Both the position numbers and the translations under genes were made by a program. From Dehalococcoidia bacterium (GTDB taxonomy: Bacteria; Chloroflexota; Dehalococcoidia; Bin125), in the NCBI GenBank assembly GCA_022822855.1, contig JAJDYG010000016.1, positions 62,001-126,000 on the forward strand: 64,000 nucleotides of DNA, written 5' to 3'. This document shows positions 8,527-16,850 of this stretch, in pieces. A model generated the notes under the pieces. The model made no database searches, had not been told where the DNA came from, and worked only from the letters and a program-made list of their open reading frames with translations. Each line of letters starts with the position of its first letter. Position 1 is the first letter of the stretch.

Positions 8527-9474
8527 ATGGGTGATCGACTTGAAGGCCGTGTCGCGATCGTGACCGGGGCCGGACGCGGGATCGGCCGCGGCCACTCGCT
8601 ACTGCTGGCGTCCGAGGGCGCCAAGGTCGTGGTCAACGACTACGGCGGCTCGCAGGGCGGCGAGCGCGACGGCGAGGCCGGACCCGCTGACGAGGTCGTG
8701 GCCGCGATCAAGGACGCGGGCGGCGACGCCGTCGCCAACTACGACTCCGTCGCCGACATGGCCGCCGGCGAGCGCATGGTTCAGCAGGCGCTCGACAGCT
8801 TCGGCCGGCTCGACATCCTGATCAACAACGCCGGCATCCTGCGCGACCGAATGGTCTTCAACATGACCGAAGAGGAATGGGACGTGGTCGTCGATGTCCA
8901 CCTCAAGGGTCACTTCACCGTCACCAAGTACGCCTCGCAGGTCTTCCGCCAGCAGCGCTCGGGACGGATCGTCAACACCTCATCGGAGTCCGGACTGGGC
9001 AACATGGGCCAGGCCAACTACGCCGCGGCCAAGGAGGGCATCGTCGGCCTGACCCGCACGCTGGCCCGCGACCTGGGCCGCTACGGCGTGACCGCCAACG
9101 CGATCCGTCCTCGGGCCGGCACGCGGCTGACCCTGACCGAGGAACTGGCCGAGGCCCAGCGCCGCGCCCGCGAGGCCGGGCTGGCCGCCGGAGACGCCGG
9201 CGACATCGACTTCGGCGCGGACCGCGAGGCGATGATGGCGCCCGAGAACGTCTCGCCCTTCACCGTCTGGCTCTGCACCGCCGCCGCCGCCAACATCAAC
9301 GGGCGCGACTTCCTCGTCTGGGGCAACGAAGTCGGGATGTACTCACTGCCCACCGTCGAGGCGGCGGTCTACGCCTCCGGCACCGGCTTCAGCCTGGACG
9401 AACTCGACCGGGTCGCCGGCCAGTCCTACCTCGGCTCGCAGAAGAACCCCTGGCCTGCACAGGCACCACGTTAA
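8527..9474 (+). CDS. Short-chain dehydrogenase/reductase, MFE-2-like
   Basis: This 315-residue NAD(P)-dependent oxidoreductase has the classical SDR signature: TGAGRGIGRGHS cofactor loop, NNAG, catalytic Ser in NTSSESG and YAAAK with catalytic Tyr and Lys. The NNAGILRD...WDVVVDVHLKGHF pattern resembles the (3R)-hydroxyacyl-CoA dehydrogenase domain of peroxisomal multifunctional enzyme type 2. Acyl-CoA or related hydroxy compounds are therefore plausible substrates. The C-terminal 60 residues extend beyond the minimal SDR fold. The start at 8527 is supported by AGAAAGGA about 9 bases upstream; an upstream in-frame start at 8479 lies inside the likely promoter. A dienelactone hydrolase follows, with a hairpin repeat between them. 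Confidence 0.93.
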   Translation: MGDRLEGRVAIVTGAGRGIGRGHSLLLASEGAKVVVNDYGGSQGGERDGEAGPADEVVAAIKDAGGDAVANYDSVADMAAGERMVQQALDSFGRLDILINNAGILRDRMVFNMTEEEWDVVVDVHLKGHFTVTKYASQVFRQQRSGRIVNTSSESGLGNMGQANYAAAKEGIVGLTRTLARDLGRYGVTANAIRPRAGTRLTLTEELAEAQRRAREAGLAAGDAGDIDFGADREAMMAPENVSPFTVWLCTAAAANINGRDFLVWGNEVGMYSLPTVEAAVYASGTGFSLDELDRVAGQSYLGSQKNPWPAQAPR

Positions 9475-9507
9475 GCGTGCCCAGGCCCCGCGTTAGGGCC
9501 GTTCCCC

Positions 9508-9560
9508 TTCTCCCCCCGCTTCGCGGGGGAGATGTCACGGAGTGACAGAGGGGGGGCTCC
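9508..9560. repeat. Dispersed two-hairpin repeat, family A
   Basis: This copy contains TCCCCCCGCTTCGCGGGGGA followed by a second small dyad, TGTCACGGAGTGACA. The same layout recurs, in either orientation, at 18064-18179 (inverted pair inside a gene), 20315-20363, 34869-34922 and 37471-37520. Here it lies between the SDR and dienelactone hydrolase genes and could form an mRNA hairpin. Confidence 0.85.
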
Positions 9561-9614
9561 CTCCCGCCTCGGCCGCTCACCATCAGCCACTCACCATCAG
9601 AAAGCAAACCAGAC

Positions 9615-10310
9615 ATGGCCATCCTCGTCCACGAGAAGATCGAATTCGCCGCCAACGGAGGCACCGCCTCCGGCTACCTGGCCAAGCCCGTCGACGGCGG
9701 ACCCTACCCGGGCGTCGTCGTGATCCAGGAGTGGTGGGGGCTCAACCCCAACATCTGCGACATCGCCAACCGAATCGCCGCCGAGGGTTATGTCGCGCTT
9801 GCGCCCGACCTCTTCCACGGCTCGGTCACGGCCGAGCCGGACGAGGCGCAGAAGCTGATGATGTCGCTGCAGGAACCGAATGCGCTGGTCGACATGTCCG
9901 GCGCGGTCGCCGCCCTGCAGTCGCGCGACGACGTCCGCTCGGACCGGATCGGCGTGACCGGATTCTGTCTCGGCGGGGGCATGTCGCTGCTGCTGGCGAT
10001 GAACAACCCCGCCGTCAGGGCCGCTGCGCCCTTCTACGGTGTGCCCGGCGCCGGCATGGGCGACGCCGGCCAGATCCAGGGCGCGGTGATGGGCTTCTAC
10101 GCCGGGCACGATGACTGGATCACGGGCGAAGTCGTGGACGGCATCCAGTCGGCGTTGAACGGAGCCGGGGTGCGCAACGAGATCCACATGTACCCGGACT
10201 CGCACCACGGCTTCTTCAACGACACCAGTCCCGACGTCCACGACCCGGACGCCGCGGCCGACGCCTGGGACAAGCTCAAGGCCTTCTTTGCTGCAGAGCT
10301 CCAGGCCTAG
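9615..10310 (+). CDS. Dienelactone hydrolase family protein
   Basis: The 231-residue protein is an alpha/beta hydrolase of the dienelactone hydrolase family, which opens lactone rings such as those made in chloroaromatic degradation. The characteristic cysteine nucleophile is in GFCLGGG, the regulatory glutamate in QEWWG, the acid in AGHDDW and the histidine in SHHGFF. It matches the usual family length and has no signal peptide. Actual substrates of this family are broad, so a role in aromatic degradation should not be assumed. Confidence 0.93.
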   Translation: MAILVHEKIEFAANGGTASGYLAKPVDGGPYPGVVVIQEWWGLNPNICDIANRIAAEGYVALAPDLFHGSVTAEPDEAQKLMMSLQEPNALVDMSGAVAALQSRDDVRSDRIGVTGFCLGGGMSLLLAMNNPAVRAAAPFYGVPGAGMGDAGQIQGAVMGFYAGHDDWITGEVVDGIQSALNGAGVRNEIHMYPDSHHGFFNDTSPDVHDPDAAADAWDKLKAFFAAELQA

Positions 10311-10440
10311 CCGTCTTCGGGCCTGCCCAGGAATCGCCTCCTTTCTCTTGCCCTGGCCGCCAATCTCGGCGTCAAGCGGCCGGCGGGGGAGAATGTGCCG
10401 GTGTTTCTGGCCGAATCGCGCGCTTTCCCCGTGATTTGCT

Positions 10441-10575
10441 GACATTCGGCGCTTGATGATGTCAGATTTGGTCAGGTCCGGTCAGATCTTGTCGGGATGA
10501 GGTCAGACTCCGACAGATTTCGTTGGCGAACGGCCAGGTATCGTCGGGTGATGTCAGGTGGGTTGGTCGGGTTCA
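10441..10575. repeat. Helix-phased decamer array 1 (GTCAGR type)
   Basis: GTCAGA/GTCAGG/GTCGGG-like hexamers start at 10461, 10471, 10481, 10491, 10502, 10512 (GACAGA), 10533 (GCCAGG), 10543 and 10553. A weaker match (GTTGGC) lies at 10522. The average step is 10.2 bp, so all copies face one side of the helix. The array lies in the 440-bp gap between the 3' ends of dienelactone hydrolase and the small membrane protein gene. I see no gene in this gap; a 34-codon frame on the minus strand is built from the repeat itself. Comparable arrays occur at 19391-19617 and 52863-53081. Confidence 0.75.
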
Positions 10576-10697
10576 TGGGTGGTTCCTCGCTCGCAGATCG
10601 TCTTCGTGCGTCGTTCATTGTATTCGCACTCACGTTCGGTGGGGCGCGCATGATGTGTCGGAGACGACGTCGGCACTCCGGGAACAGCAGGAACGGC

Positions 10698-10725
10698 AAG
10701 CGCCCCCTCAATCGAGGGGGCGCTT
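10698..10725. terminator. Strong 12-bp hairpin, likely terminator
   Basis: AAGCGCCCCCTC and GAGGGGGCGCTT pair perfectly around an AATC loop. On the plus strand it is followed by TGATTTGT, a weak U-tract, so it terminates best in the plus direction. It also lies 25 bp past the stop of the minus-strand membrane protein gene and may serve both directions. Confidence 0.75.
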
Positions 10726-10750
10726 TGATTTGTATCCGATGGTTGGAGCG

Positions 10751-11083
10751 CTAGAGCTCCAGCATGCCGGTTTCGCCCTCGTCCTCGTCGCCCTCGGACT
10801 CTTTGTCCGCTCCCAGTCCGACGCCGATGTAGACGAATCCGCCCGCCGCCAGGCCGAGGAACAGGCCGGCGCCAACGATGATCCAGAGGAGCCAGGCGTC
10901 GAACCCGCCGTTGGCCGAGGACAGATGCTGATTGCCCGCGCCGAGGTTGATCATGATGGCGTGGACGACGATGGCGATGATGTTGCCGACGATCAGGCCG
11001 GGCGCCAGCAGCGCCAACTGAAGCGGAATCGGCGCGTCCTTGAGCCACTGCGGCATCATGAAGGAGGGAACCAGAGGCGGCAT
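10751..11083 (-). CDS. Small two-helix membrane protein with acidic tail
   Basis: The 110-residue protein starts at ATG 11083 (MPPLVPSFMMPQW). It has two hydrophobic helices, at about residues 22-48 and 62-90, separated by a polar loop. It ends in an acidic tail (ADKESEGDEDEGE). I do not recognise a family. The open frame continues upstream but only as low-quality sequence antisense to the divergent solute-binding protein gene, so the short start is preferred. A strong hairpin follows its stop. Confidence 0.75.
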   Translation of the reverse strand: MPPLVPSFMMPQWLKDAPIPLQLALLAPGLIVGNIIAIVVHAIMINLGAGNQHLSSANGGFDAWLLWIIVGAGLFLGLAAGGFVYIGVGLGADKESEGDEDEGETGMLEL

Positions 11084-11226
11084 CGCGACAACCCTTCGCT
11101 CGGCGGACACGACAACTCGTTGTCCACAGACACAAGTATCGCCCGTGATTTCGCTTTCGTCTAGTTGCCTGATCGAATTGACACTGCTCAATGCCCAATA
11201 GAGAGATCGCGGATACGATAACGCGT

Positions 11227-13194
11227 ATGTCAACGAGACTTCCTGCCGGCGGCCCTTTCGACCAACCGAATAGCGGCCGTTGGACTGCTCTGAGCCGTCG
11301 ACGCCTCTCCCGGCGCTCCCTGCTGGGCGCTTCGGCCCGCGCCGGGGTGGGCGCGGCTGGTCTCGCGCTGGTCGGCTGCTCCGACGACGAAGAGCCCTCG
11401 CCAGAGCTGCAACGGCAGCAGTCGACCCAGCAGCGGGACGAGCCGCCCGAGGTTCAGCAGCAGGATGTACAGCAGGGCCAGCAACAGCAGGCCCAATCCG
11501 AACAGTCCGAGCAGTCCGAACAGGCTGCTCAGCAGCAATCTGCCGCCGGCCCCGCGCCGGGCGGCGTGATTCGCGCCTGGTTGGCGGTCGAGCGGCACGA
11601 CCGCTGGGATCCGCACCGCTCGCGCTACCGCTACACCCAGGCCGCCCACAGCCTGATGTACAACCGCCTGATCCAGCCGGCCTCCGTTTCATCGGGTGCG
11701 CTCGAGGCCGATCTGTGCGCCCTGCCCGAGATGCCCGACGAGACCACCTACGTCTTCACGATTGAGCCCGGCGCGGTCTTCTGGGACCAGGAGCCCGCCA
11801 ACGGCCGCGCCGTCACGGCCGAGGACATTCGCTGGAACATCGAGCGCCAGCAGGCCGCAGTGGATGCCGAGGGACTGCCCGATCCGCACTTTTTCCGCCG
11901 CGAGGCCTACAGCCGGACCAGCTCGGCCGACGCGAACGCAGGCGGCTCGATCACGCTGACGACCGCCGGTCCGGACGCCGCCTACCTCGCTGGCGTACAC
12001 GCCTCGCCCTATGCCTGGATCACGAACCCCGAGGCGGCCGAGCAGTTCGGCAACGCCTGGCGCGACGATCCGTCCGATGTCTTCCTCAACAGCGGGACGG
12101 GTCCCTACACGCCGCTGCTCTACAACGGCTTTGAACTCACCCTGGCGCGTTCCGGTAACTGGTGGCGAGCCGACTCGGCCTGGGCCGACGGCATCACCTT
12201 CACCTCGGGCGACACCAACAACATCGTCAGCCTCTACAACGCCGCCGCCTTCGACCGGGCCGACTTCCCCCTGACCAACGAGACCGTCGAAGCGCTGCGC
12301 GAGCAGAATCCCGAGCACGGCGCGTTCGAGCTGCCGCTCGACTCCGCCGTCGAGTTGCTCGTTCCGCTCGGCTCCGATCCTTTGACGCCGATCGGTGATC
12401 CCCGGGTCATCCGAGCCGTTGCGCTCGCGGTCGACCGGCCCGCTCTGCTCGACCGCCTCTATGCGGGCCATGGACGCCCGACCGGGCCGGTTCCCTGGTA
12501 TCTCGACGGCTGGAGCCTGAGCGACTCGCTGCTGGACAGCTTTCCCGGCTACCGCAACGACCGCGACGGCGACCTCGCTGAAGTCGCGCAACTGATCAGC
12601 GCCGCCGGCGCCACGGCCAGTTCCTCGGCGCTGCCGCTGGTCGTCGCCGATCTGTTCGAGGGCTTCTTCCCCGGCTCGGGCGAGGCCGTGCGCTCAATGA
12701 TCGCGGACGCCACCGGACTCGAGGTCGACCTTGAGAATCGGCCGTTCGGTGACGCGATCGACCAGCTCCGCAACGGCGAGAGCTTCTGCTTCCTCGGCTG
12801 GGGCGCCGTGCCGCAGCAGTCAGATCCGACCGAGTCCTGGCGCAGCAGCCTGCACTCGGCCGGCGATCAGAACTGGAGCGCAGGCACCAGCGCCGAGCTC
12901 GATTCCCTGATCGAGCAGATGCGCGTCACCTTCAACCTCAACGCGCGCCAGGACATCGGCCACCAGATCCAGGAACTGCTGCTCAACGGCGACGTCCCCC
13001 AGTGGCAGGTCCCGCTGGTCAACGGCATCCAGCTCGGCCTCCACCAACCCTGGCTGCATCCCGACCAGCGCCTCTTCGAGTTCGCCTGGTCCAGCCAGCG
13101 CTACAGCGCCACCTGGCTCGACACCAGCCTCGAGACCTACCCCACCGACCGAGAACTCCCGCAGCCCGAGGAGCAATCCGAAGCGGGCGGCTAG
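11227..13194 (+). CDS. ABC transporter solute-binding lipoprotein, family 5
   Basis: The 655-residue protein is a periplasmic-type peptide/nickel-class binding protein. It carries a twin-arginine signal (SRRRLSRRSLLG), a hydrophobic segment and a lipobox ending at Cys51 (LALVGC), so it should be exported folded and lipid-anchored. A glutamine-rich linker of about 45 residues follows. The body shows the family 5 layout, including VTAEDIRWNIERQ and a C-terminal LGWGAVPQQSDPTESW region. No permease or ATPase genes are adjacent, so it is an orphan or works with a distant transporter. ATG 11227 is preferred to 11191 because it puts the Tat motif near the N-terminus; a TTGACA hexamer lies at 11178-11183. 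Confidence 0.9.
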   Translation: MSTRLPAGGPFDQPNSGRWTALSRRRLSRRSLLGASARAGVGAAGLALVGCSDDEEPSPELQRQQSTQQRDEPPEVQQQDVQQGQQQQAQSEQSEQSEQAAQQQSAAGPAPGGVIRAWLAVERHDRWDPHRSRYRYTQAAHSLMYNRLIQPASVSSGALEADLCALPEMPDETTYVFTIEPGAVFWDQEPANGRAVTAEDIRWNIERQQAAVDAEGLPDPHFFRREAYSRTSSADANAGGSITLTTAGPDAAYLAGVHASPYAWITNPEAAEQFGNAWRDDPSDVFLNSGTGPYTPLLYNGFELTLARSGNWWRADSAWADGITFTSGDTNNIVSLYNAAAFDRADFPLTNETVEALREQNPEHGAFELPLDSAVELLVPLGSDPLTPIGDPRVIRAVALAVDRPALLDRLYAGHGRPTGPVPWYLDGWSLSDSLLDSFPGYRNDRDGDLAEVAQLISAAGATASSSALPLVVADLFEGFFPGSGEAVRSMIADATGLEVDLENRPFGDAIDQLRNGESFCFLGWGAVPQQSDPTESWRSSLHSAGDQNWSAGTSAELDSLIEQMRVTFNLNARQDIGHQIQELLLNGDVPQWQVPLVNGIQLGLHQPWLHPDQRLFEFAWSSQRYSATWLDTSLETYPTDRELPQPEEQSEAGG

Positions 13195-13195
13195 A

Positions 13196-13603
13196 TCACG
13201 CCCAGCGCCGCCGATGCTCCCGCTCGTACTCCAGAATCCGCCGATAGACCCGCACCATCTCCCGGTCCCTGGCCAGCGGCTCGCGCGGAGGCTTGATCAC
13301 CGCGCCGCCCAGCGCCTCCACGATCTCGCGGTGGTCGTCGATGATGAAGTCGGGCACGATGTCCGTGAACAGGTGCAGGCGCTGTCGGTACTGGAAGATT
13401 GGCTTGCCCATGATCCCGGCCAGCAGCGGCCAGAGGTCATGCTTGTCCGCCACCTCGCGCCGCGCTCCATAGCCCGACCACATGTAGACGTGATGCCCGC
13501 GCTCCTGCAGCCGCTCCAGCACCTCGCGGGCGTAGGGCCGCAGATGCAGATTCCACGAGACCAGGCATCCGTCGACGTCGAAGAAGATGTTGAGCGGCCG
13601 CAC
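13196..13603 (-). CDS. HAD-like hydrolase
   Basis: This 135-residue protein begins from a GTG at 13603 with RPLNIFFDVDGCLVSW, in which the first Asp of DVDG is the usual HAD nucleophile. Later PDFIIDDHREIVEALGG resembles the acidic motif IV that binds magnesium. It is short for a HAD enzyme and has almost no cap domain. The substrate is unknown. The GTG start avoids overlap with the divergent NrtS gene at 13624. Its stop lies one base from the convergent solute-binding protein stop. Confidence 0.7.
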   Translation of the reverse strand: MRPLNIFFDVDGCLVSWNLHLRPYAREVLERLQERGHHVYMWSGYGARREVADKHDLWPLLAGIMGKPIFQYRQRLHLFTDIVPDFIIDDHREIVEALGGAVIKPPREPLARDREMVRVYRRILEYEREHRRRWA

Positions 13604-13623
13604 GAACGTTAGCCTAGCGGCAA

Positions 13624-13938
13624 ATGTCGAGCGCAGCCCAGACCGTCCGCAAGTGGTGCCGTCACCTAAACGAGACGAAGCCGGGCCGCTACTTCCAGAT
13701 GAAGAGCGGCCGGGAATGCTGGCGCTGCGCCTTCCGCAACCGGGGGATGCTGCGCCGCTCGATTCTGACGAGCGCCGTGGTGGGCACAATCCTCGTCGCG
13801 ATCAACCAGGGAACTGTGATCTTCGGCGGCGACGGGACGGCTGAGCTGGCCTGGAAGATTCCCTTGACGTACTGCGTGCCGTTTCTGGTGGCATCGTGGG
13901 GCGCGTTGGGGAATGCATACGTGCGCTCCACTCACTAA
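13624..13938 (+). CDS. nrtS: NrtS-type nitrate/nitrite transporter
   Basis: The C-terminal 70 residues match the small NrtS family: RRSILTSAVVGTILVAINQG, then IPLTYCVPFLVASWGALGN, giving two membrane helices. Characterised NrtS proteins, usually about 70-100 residues, move nitrate and nitrite in marine and soil bacteria. The 35-residue N-terminal part is basic and cysteine-containing (GRECWRCAFRNRG), so a later start is possible. No nitrate or nitrite reductase gene is in view. It is divergent from the HAD gene with only 20 bp between starts. Confidence 0.75.
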   Translation: MSSAAQTVRKWCRHLNETKPGRYFQMKSGRECWRCAFRNRGMLRRSILTSAVVGTILVAINQGTVIFGGDGTAELAWKIPLTYCVPFLVASWGALGNAYVRSTH

Positions 13939-14000
13939 CCCGTTGTCTCGTCACGCCTCGTTCTCCCCACGAGGGTGAAAATCAGAGCAGCAAGTGATAC

Positions 14001-14144
14001 CTATCGCTTCTTCTTCGGCGCAAGTGGCCGAGATCCCTTGGGGCCTTTGGGGTATTGCCCTTTCTTTCGTGGCGGCATTAGCCGCTCTTCAGGTTTCCCA
14101 TCACGGTCCGTATCCTGTCGCTCTCGATGTCGTCTCTCAGCCAT
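14001..14144 (-). CDS. Small highly basic protein, 47 residues
   Basis: A short frame starts at ATG 14144, preceded by GGGAGG at a spacing of six bases, and ends with TAG at 14001. The product is very rich in Arg and Lys, with ERRHRERQD near the start and GQYPKGPKGSRPLAPKKKR at the end. It lies 63 bp downstream of the methyltransferase-HNH gene on the same strand and may be co-transcribed. I do not recognise the family; charge and context suggest nucleic-acid binding, but this is inference. Base composition is less GC-rich than in flanking genes, as for the methyltransferase gene. Confidence 0.5.
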   Translation of the reverse strand: MAERRHRERQDTDRDGKPEERLMPPRKKGQYPKGPKGSRPLAPKKKR

Positions 14145-14207
14145 ATCGGCCTCCCTTCATCGATTATGGTAAATCTGGATCCATCAAATGTCAAAGACGT
14201 GTTCTAC

Positions 14208-15590
14208 CTAATTCCTTATCCCCTGGGCCTGCAATCTGGCAATCAACTCCTCCTGTGTCCCCGTCCCCTTGGTCGAGTTGCAGGCGCCGCAGAGGAGTTG
14301 GAGATTGTCAATGTGGTCGGTACCGCCGCGTGAACGAGGGACGATGTGATCGATCGTCATGTTGCGGAACGGGAACCAGGTCAGGCAACCGTTGCAGCGA
14401 CCCTCCTGTGCGCCGTAGAGCAGCTGCCGGTTGGACGGAGCCCCGTAGGGTGGTAGGTCCCCCAAATCGGTGCGCTGGGGCGCGTCGGTCCGGTGGACCC
14501 CTGTGTAGAACATGCCCAGTTCTCGTTGCAATCGGGTACGGACCAGCTCGGCTGCCTTTGGCGAAATGTCGATGCCCACCCACTGGCGCTCCAGCTTCTC
14601 CGCGGCGACACAGGCCGTGGCGCAGCCGCAAAACGGATCGAAGACGATGTCACCGGGGTTGGACGACGCAGCGATCACTCGTTCCAGCAAAGCGAGCGGT
14701 TTCTGCGTCGGGTAACCAGTTCGTTCCTTGGATGATCCTTGCACCGGCGGAATGTCGTACCAGAGCGTGTCGATAGGCCGTCCGCGACTCTCATCCAGGT
14801 ATCGCTTTTGCTGCGGCACACGCCCCGGCGCGGTTTGGACGACTAGGCCTCGCTCATACGCTTGCTCCATACGCTCGCGAGTCCAACGCCAGACCCGACT
14901 TACGCCGAGGAACTCGTATGTCAGATTCGGTCGATTCTTGTTGGGATTCACCAGGTTGTCGAGGCGGTAGCGACGTCCGCTGCCTTCCTCTACGTGGCGA
15001 TAGCTCTTACGGACGTACTCGGGATCGTGAGGCACGTATTGCGTGTTGTAGGTGGCACGATCGCTCATCGCATAACGCAGCAAGAGATCATGATCCGTCG
15101 GCATGTTCCGAGTTGCCAGACCCTTCGCCGGCTGGCGTCGCCAGATGATGTCGTTTCGGAACTGCGCCTGGCCGAAGATGGCGTCCATCGTCATCTTGAG
15201 GTAGTGACCCGCTGTCGAATCGCAGTGGAGGTAGATACTGCCGTTCGGCTTGACGATCCGCTTCATCTCCAACAGCCGGACCGACATCATGATCAGGTAC
15301 GCCCTCATCGGCCCTCCATGCGAGAATCCGGCCGCCTCGATTACGCTCGCCAGCGCCGGCTCGCGTTCAGCTACCTCGCCGTGCCAAGCAACGTCAAGAT
15401 CGTCCAGCGTCCAAGTGTCCTTGAAGGCCGCACCTGCCGCCTCCGAGCCAATCGGTGCGGCATAGTCTCGGTTCGAGTTGAACGGCGGATCAAGGTAGAC
15501 CAAATCGACCGATTCGGAGTTCATGCCCCGCATCACATCGATGTTGTCACCGGTCCAGAGGGTCTGGTTGGTCCAGTTGGGTTCGGACAT
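14208..15590 (-). CDS. Site-specific DNA methyltransferase fused to HNH nuclease
   Basis: The 460-residue protein has an amino-methyltransferase domain (N6-adenine or N4-cytosine) at about residues 1-370, with motif IV DPPFNSN near the N-terminus and the SAM motif VFDPFCGCAT near the end, a beta-type order. A C-terminal HNH module follows: CNGC, IDHIVPRSRGGTDH and CGAC, that is a four-cysteine zinc site around the catalytic His. Start ATG 15590 (MSEPNWTNQTLW) is chosen over an upstream start that would overlap the acyl-CoA dehydrogenase stop at 15598. Most methyltransferases of this class lack a nuclease tail, so this may be a one-gene restriction-modification or phage-derived enzyme. The segment from 13.9 to 15.6 kb looks less GC-rich than its surroundings, consistent with recent transfer. 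Confidence 0.9.
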   Translation of the reverse strand: MSEPNWTNQTLWTGDNIDVMRGMNSESVDLVYLDPPFNSNRDYAAPIGSEAAGAAFKDTWTLDDLDVAWHGEVAEREPALASVIEAAGFSHGGPMRAYLIMMSVRLLEMKRIVKPNGSIYLHCDSTAGHYLKMTMDAIFGQAQFRNDIIWRRQPAKGLATRNMPTDHDLLLRYAMSDRATYNTQYVPHDPEYVRKSYRHVEEGSGRRYRLDNLVNPNKNRPNLTYEFLGVSRVWRWTRERMEQAYERGLVVQTAPGRVPQQKRYLDESRGRPIDTLWYDIPPVQGSSKERTGYPTQKPLALLERVIAASSNPGDIVFDPFCGCATACVAAEKLERQWVGIDISPKAAELVRTRLQRELGMFYTGVHRTDAPQRTDLGDLPPYGAPSNRQLLYGAQEGRCNGCLTWFPFRNMTIDHIVPRSRGGTDHIDNLQLLCGACNSTKGTGTQEELIARLQAQGIRN

Positions 15591-15597
15591 GTGTTCC

Positions 15598-16782
15598 CTA
15601 GCGCGGCAGACCCAAGCCACGCGTTGCGATGATGTTGCGCATGATTTCGGAGGTGCCGGCGGCGATGGTGAGGGGGACCGAGTTCAGGTACTCGTCCGGC
15701 ATCCGGCCGTGGAGGGGGGCGTGCTCCTGCTCGCCGGAGAGTCCGCCGCCGAGGCCGAACATGTTGATCATGCCGGCCAGTCTTTGATTGATCATCGTGC
15801 CGTAGAGCTTCGACATCGAGGCTTCGTGGTTTGGCACCAGGCCCTGGGATTGCATCCAGGCGACTCGGTAGGCGAGCCAGCGGCCGACGGTGAACTCGAT
15901 GTTGAGGTCGGCCAGCTTGTGCCGGATGCGCGGGTCTTCGTCAGGCCGCGTGCCGTCCGGGCCGGGCTGGCTGGCCAGGTCGGTCAGCTCGCCCAGCAGG
16001 CGCACACCGGAGACGACGCGGGAAATGCCCGAGCGCTCGAAGTCGAGCGTCGTCGTCGCCACGTACCAGCCGCGGTTCTCCTCGCCGACCATGTTCTTGG
16101 CCGGCACGCGTACGTCCTCGAAGAAGACCTCGTTGAAGTGATGCCGGTTGGCCATGTTGACCAGCGGCCGCACCGTGATTCCGGGCGTCTTCATGTCGAC
16201 CAGGAAAAAGGAGATGCCGCGATGCTTGGGCGCGTCGGGCTCGGTACGCGCGAGCATGAAGATGTAGTCGGCGTGCTGCGCGCCCGAGGTCCAGATCTTC
16301 TGGCCGTTGATGATGTAGTCGTCGCCGTCGCGCTGCGCGCGGGTCTGCAGCGAGGCGAGGTCCGAGCCGGATCCGGGCTCCGAGAATCCCTGGCACCACT
16401 GGATGTCGGCGTTGCGAATGCGCGGCAGGAAGTAATCCTTCTGTTCGTCCGAGCCGTACATGATCACGGTCGGCCCGACGCGGTCGACGCCCTGGTTGTA
16501 GACGGGGGCGCGGTGGTGCGCCATGGTCTCGTTGAACATCGCCTGGCGGATCGGACCCGCACCGGCGCCGCCGTGCTCCTGCGGCCAGCCCAGGGTCAAC
16601 CAGCCACGATCGGCCAGCGCTCGGTGGAACCCGCGAGTGAACTCCCAGCGTTCCCGGTTCGCCGCCCCGTCTTCTGCCGGCCCCTCCGACAGGTCCGCCC
16701 AACCCGGAGGCAGCTGCTCACCGAGGAAATCCAGCACTTCCTCCCGAAACGCCACGTCCTCAGCCGAGAATTTGAAATCCAC
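15598..16782 (-). CDS. Acyl-CoA dehydrogenase
   Basis: This FAD enzyme introduces a 2,3-double bond into acyl-CoA and passes electrons to ETF. The 394-residue frame contains the family signatures WCQGFSEPGSGSDLASL and, at the C-terminus, the AAGTSEIMRNIIATR motif. The position just before the last motif resembles the FadE17/FadE26 group acting on branched or steroid side-chain substrates. I chose the GTG start at 16782 (VDFKFSAED), preceded by GGGAG. Upstream sequence in the same frame is inverted-repeat DNA and antisense to the CoA-transferase gene. Confidence 0.93.
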   Translation of the reverse strand: MDFKFSAEDVAFREEVLDFLGEQLPPGWADLSEGPAEDGAANRERWEFTRGFHRALADRGWLTLGWPQEHGGAGAGPIRQAMFNETMAHHRAPVYNQGVDRVGPTVIMYGSDEQKDYFLPRIRNADIQWCQGFSEPGSGSDLASLQTRAQRDGDDYIINGQKIWTSGAQHADYIFMLARTEPDAPKHRGISFFLVDMKTPGITVRPLVNMANRHHFNEVFFEDVRVPAKNMVGEENRGWYVATTTLDFERSGISRVVSGVRLLGELTDLASQPGPDGTRPDEDPRIRHKLADLNIEFTVGRWLAYRVAWMQSQGLVPNHEASMSKLYGTMINQRLAGMINMFGLGGGLSGEQEHAPLHGRMPDEYLNSVPLTIAAGTSEIMRNIIATRGLGLPR

Positions 16783-16850
16783 AACGATGCTCCCGCCACG
16801 ATTAGATCCTGCCGCCAGATTAGCGGAGGCTGTTCCGGGTTCTTCTGATC

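Noticed and set aside
10472..10573. 34-codon gene on the minus strand (MNPTNPPDIT...) with AGGAA upstream
   Set aside because: It lies wholly inside the decamer array, so its residues simply reflect the repeat. There is no independent sign of coding.
10441..10575. CRISPR array
   Set aside because: Repeat step is about 10 bp with degenerate 6-8-bp cores, far shorter than CRISPR repeats and spacers, and no cas gene is nearby. The same holds for the arrays at 19391 and 52863.
11084..11692. N-terminal extension of the small membrane protein
   Set aside because: The upstream part is antisense to the Tat-signal region of the solute-binding protein and has proline- and arginine-rich shadow composition.
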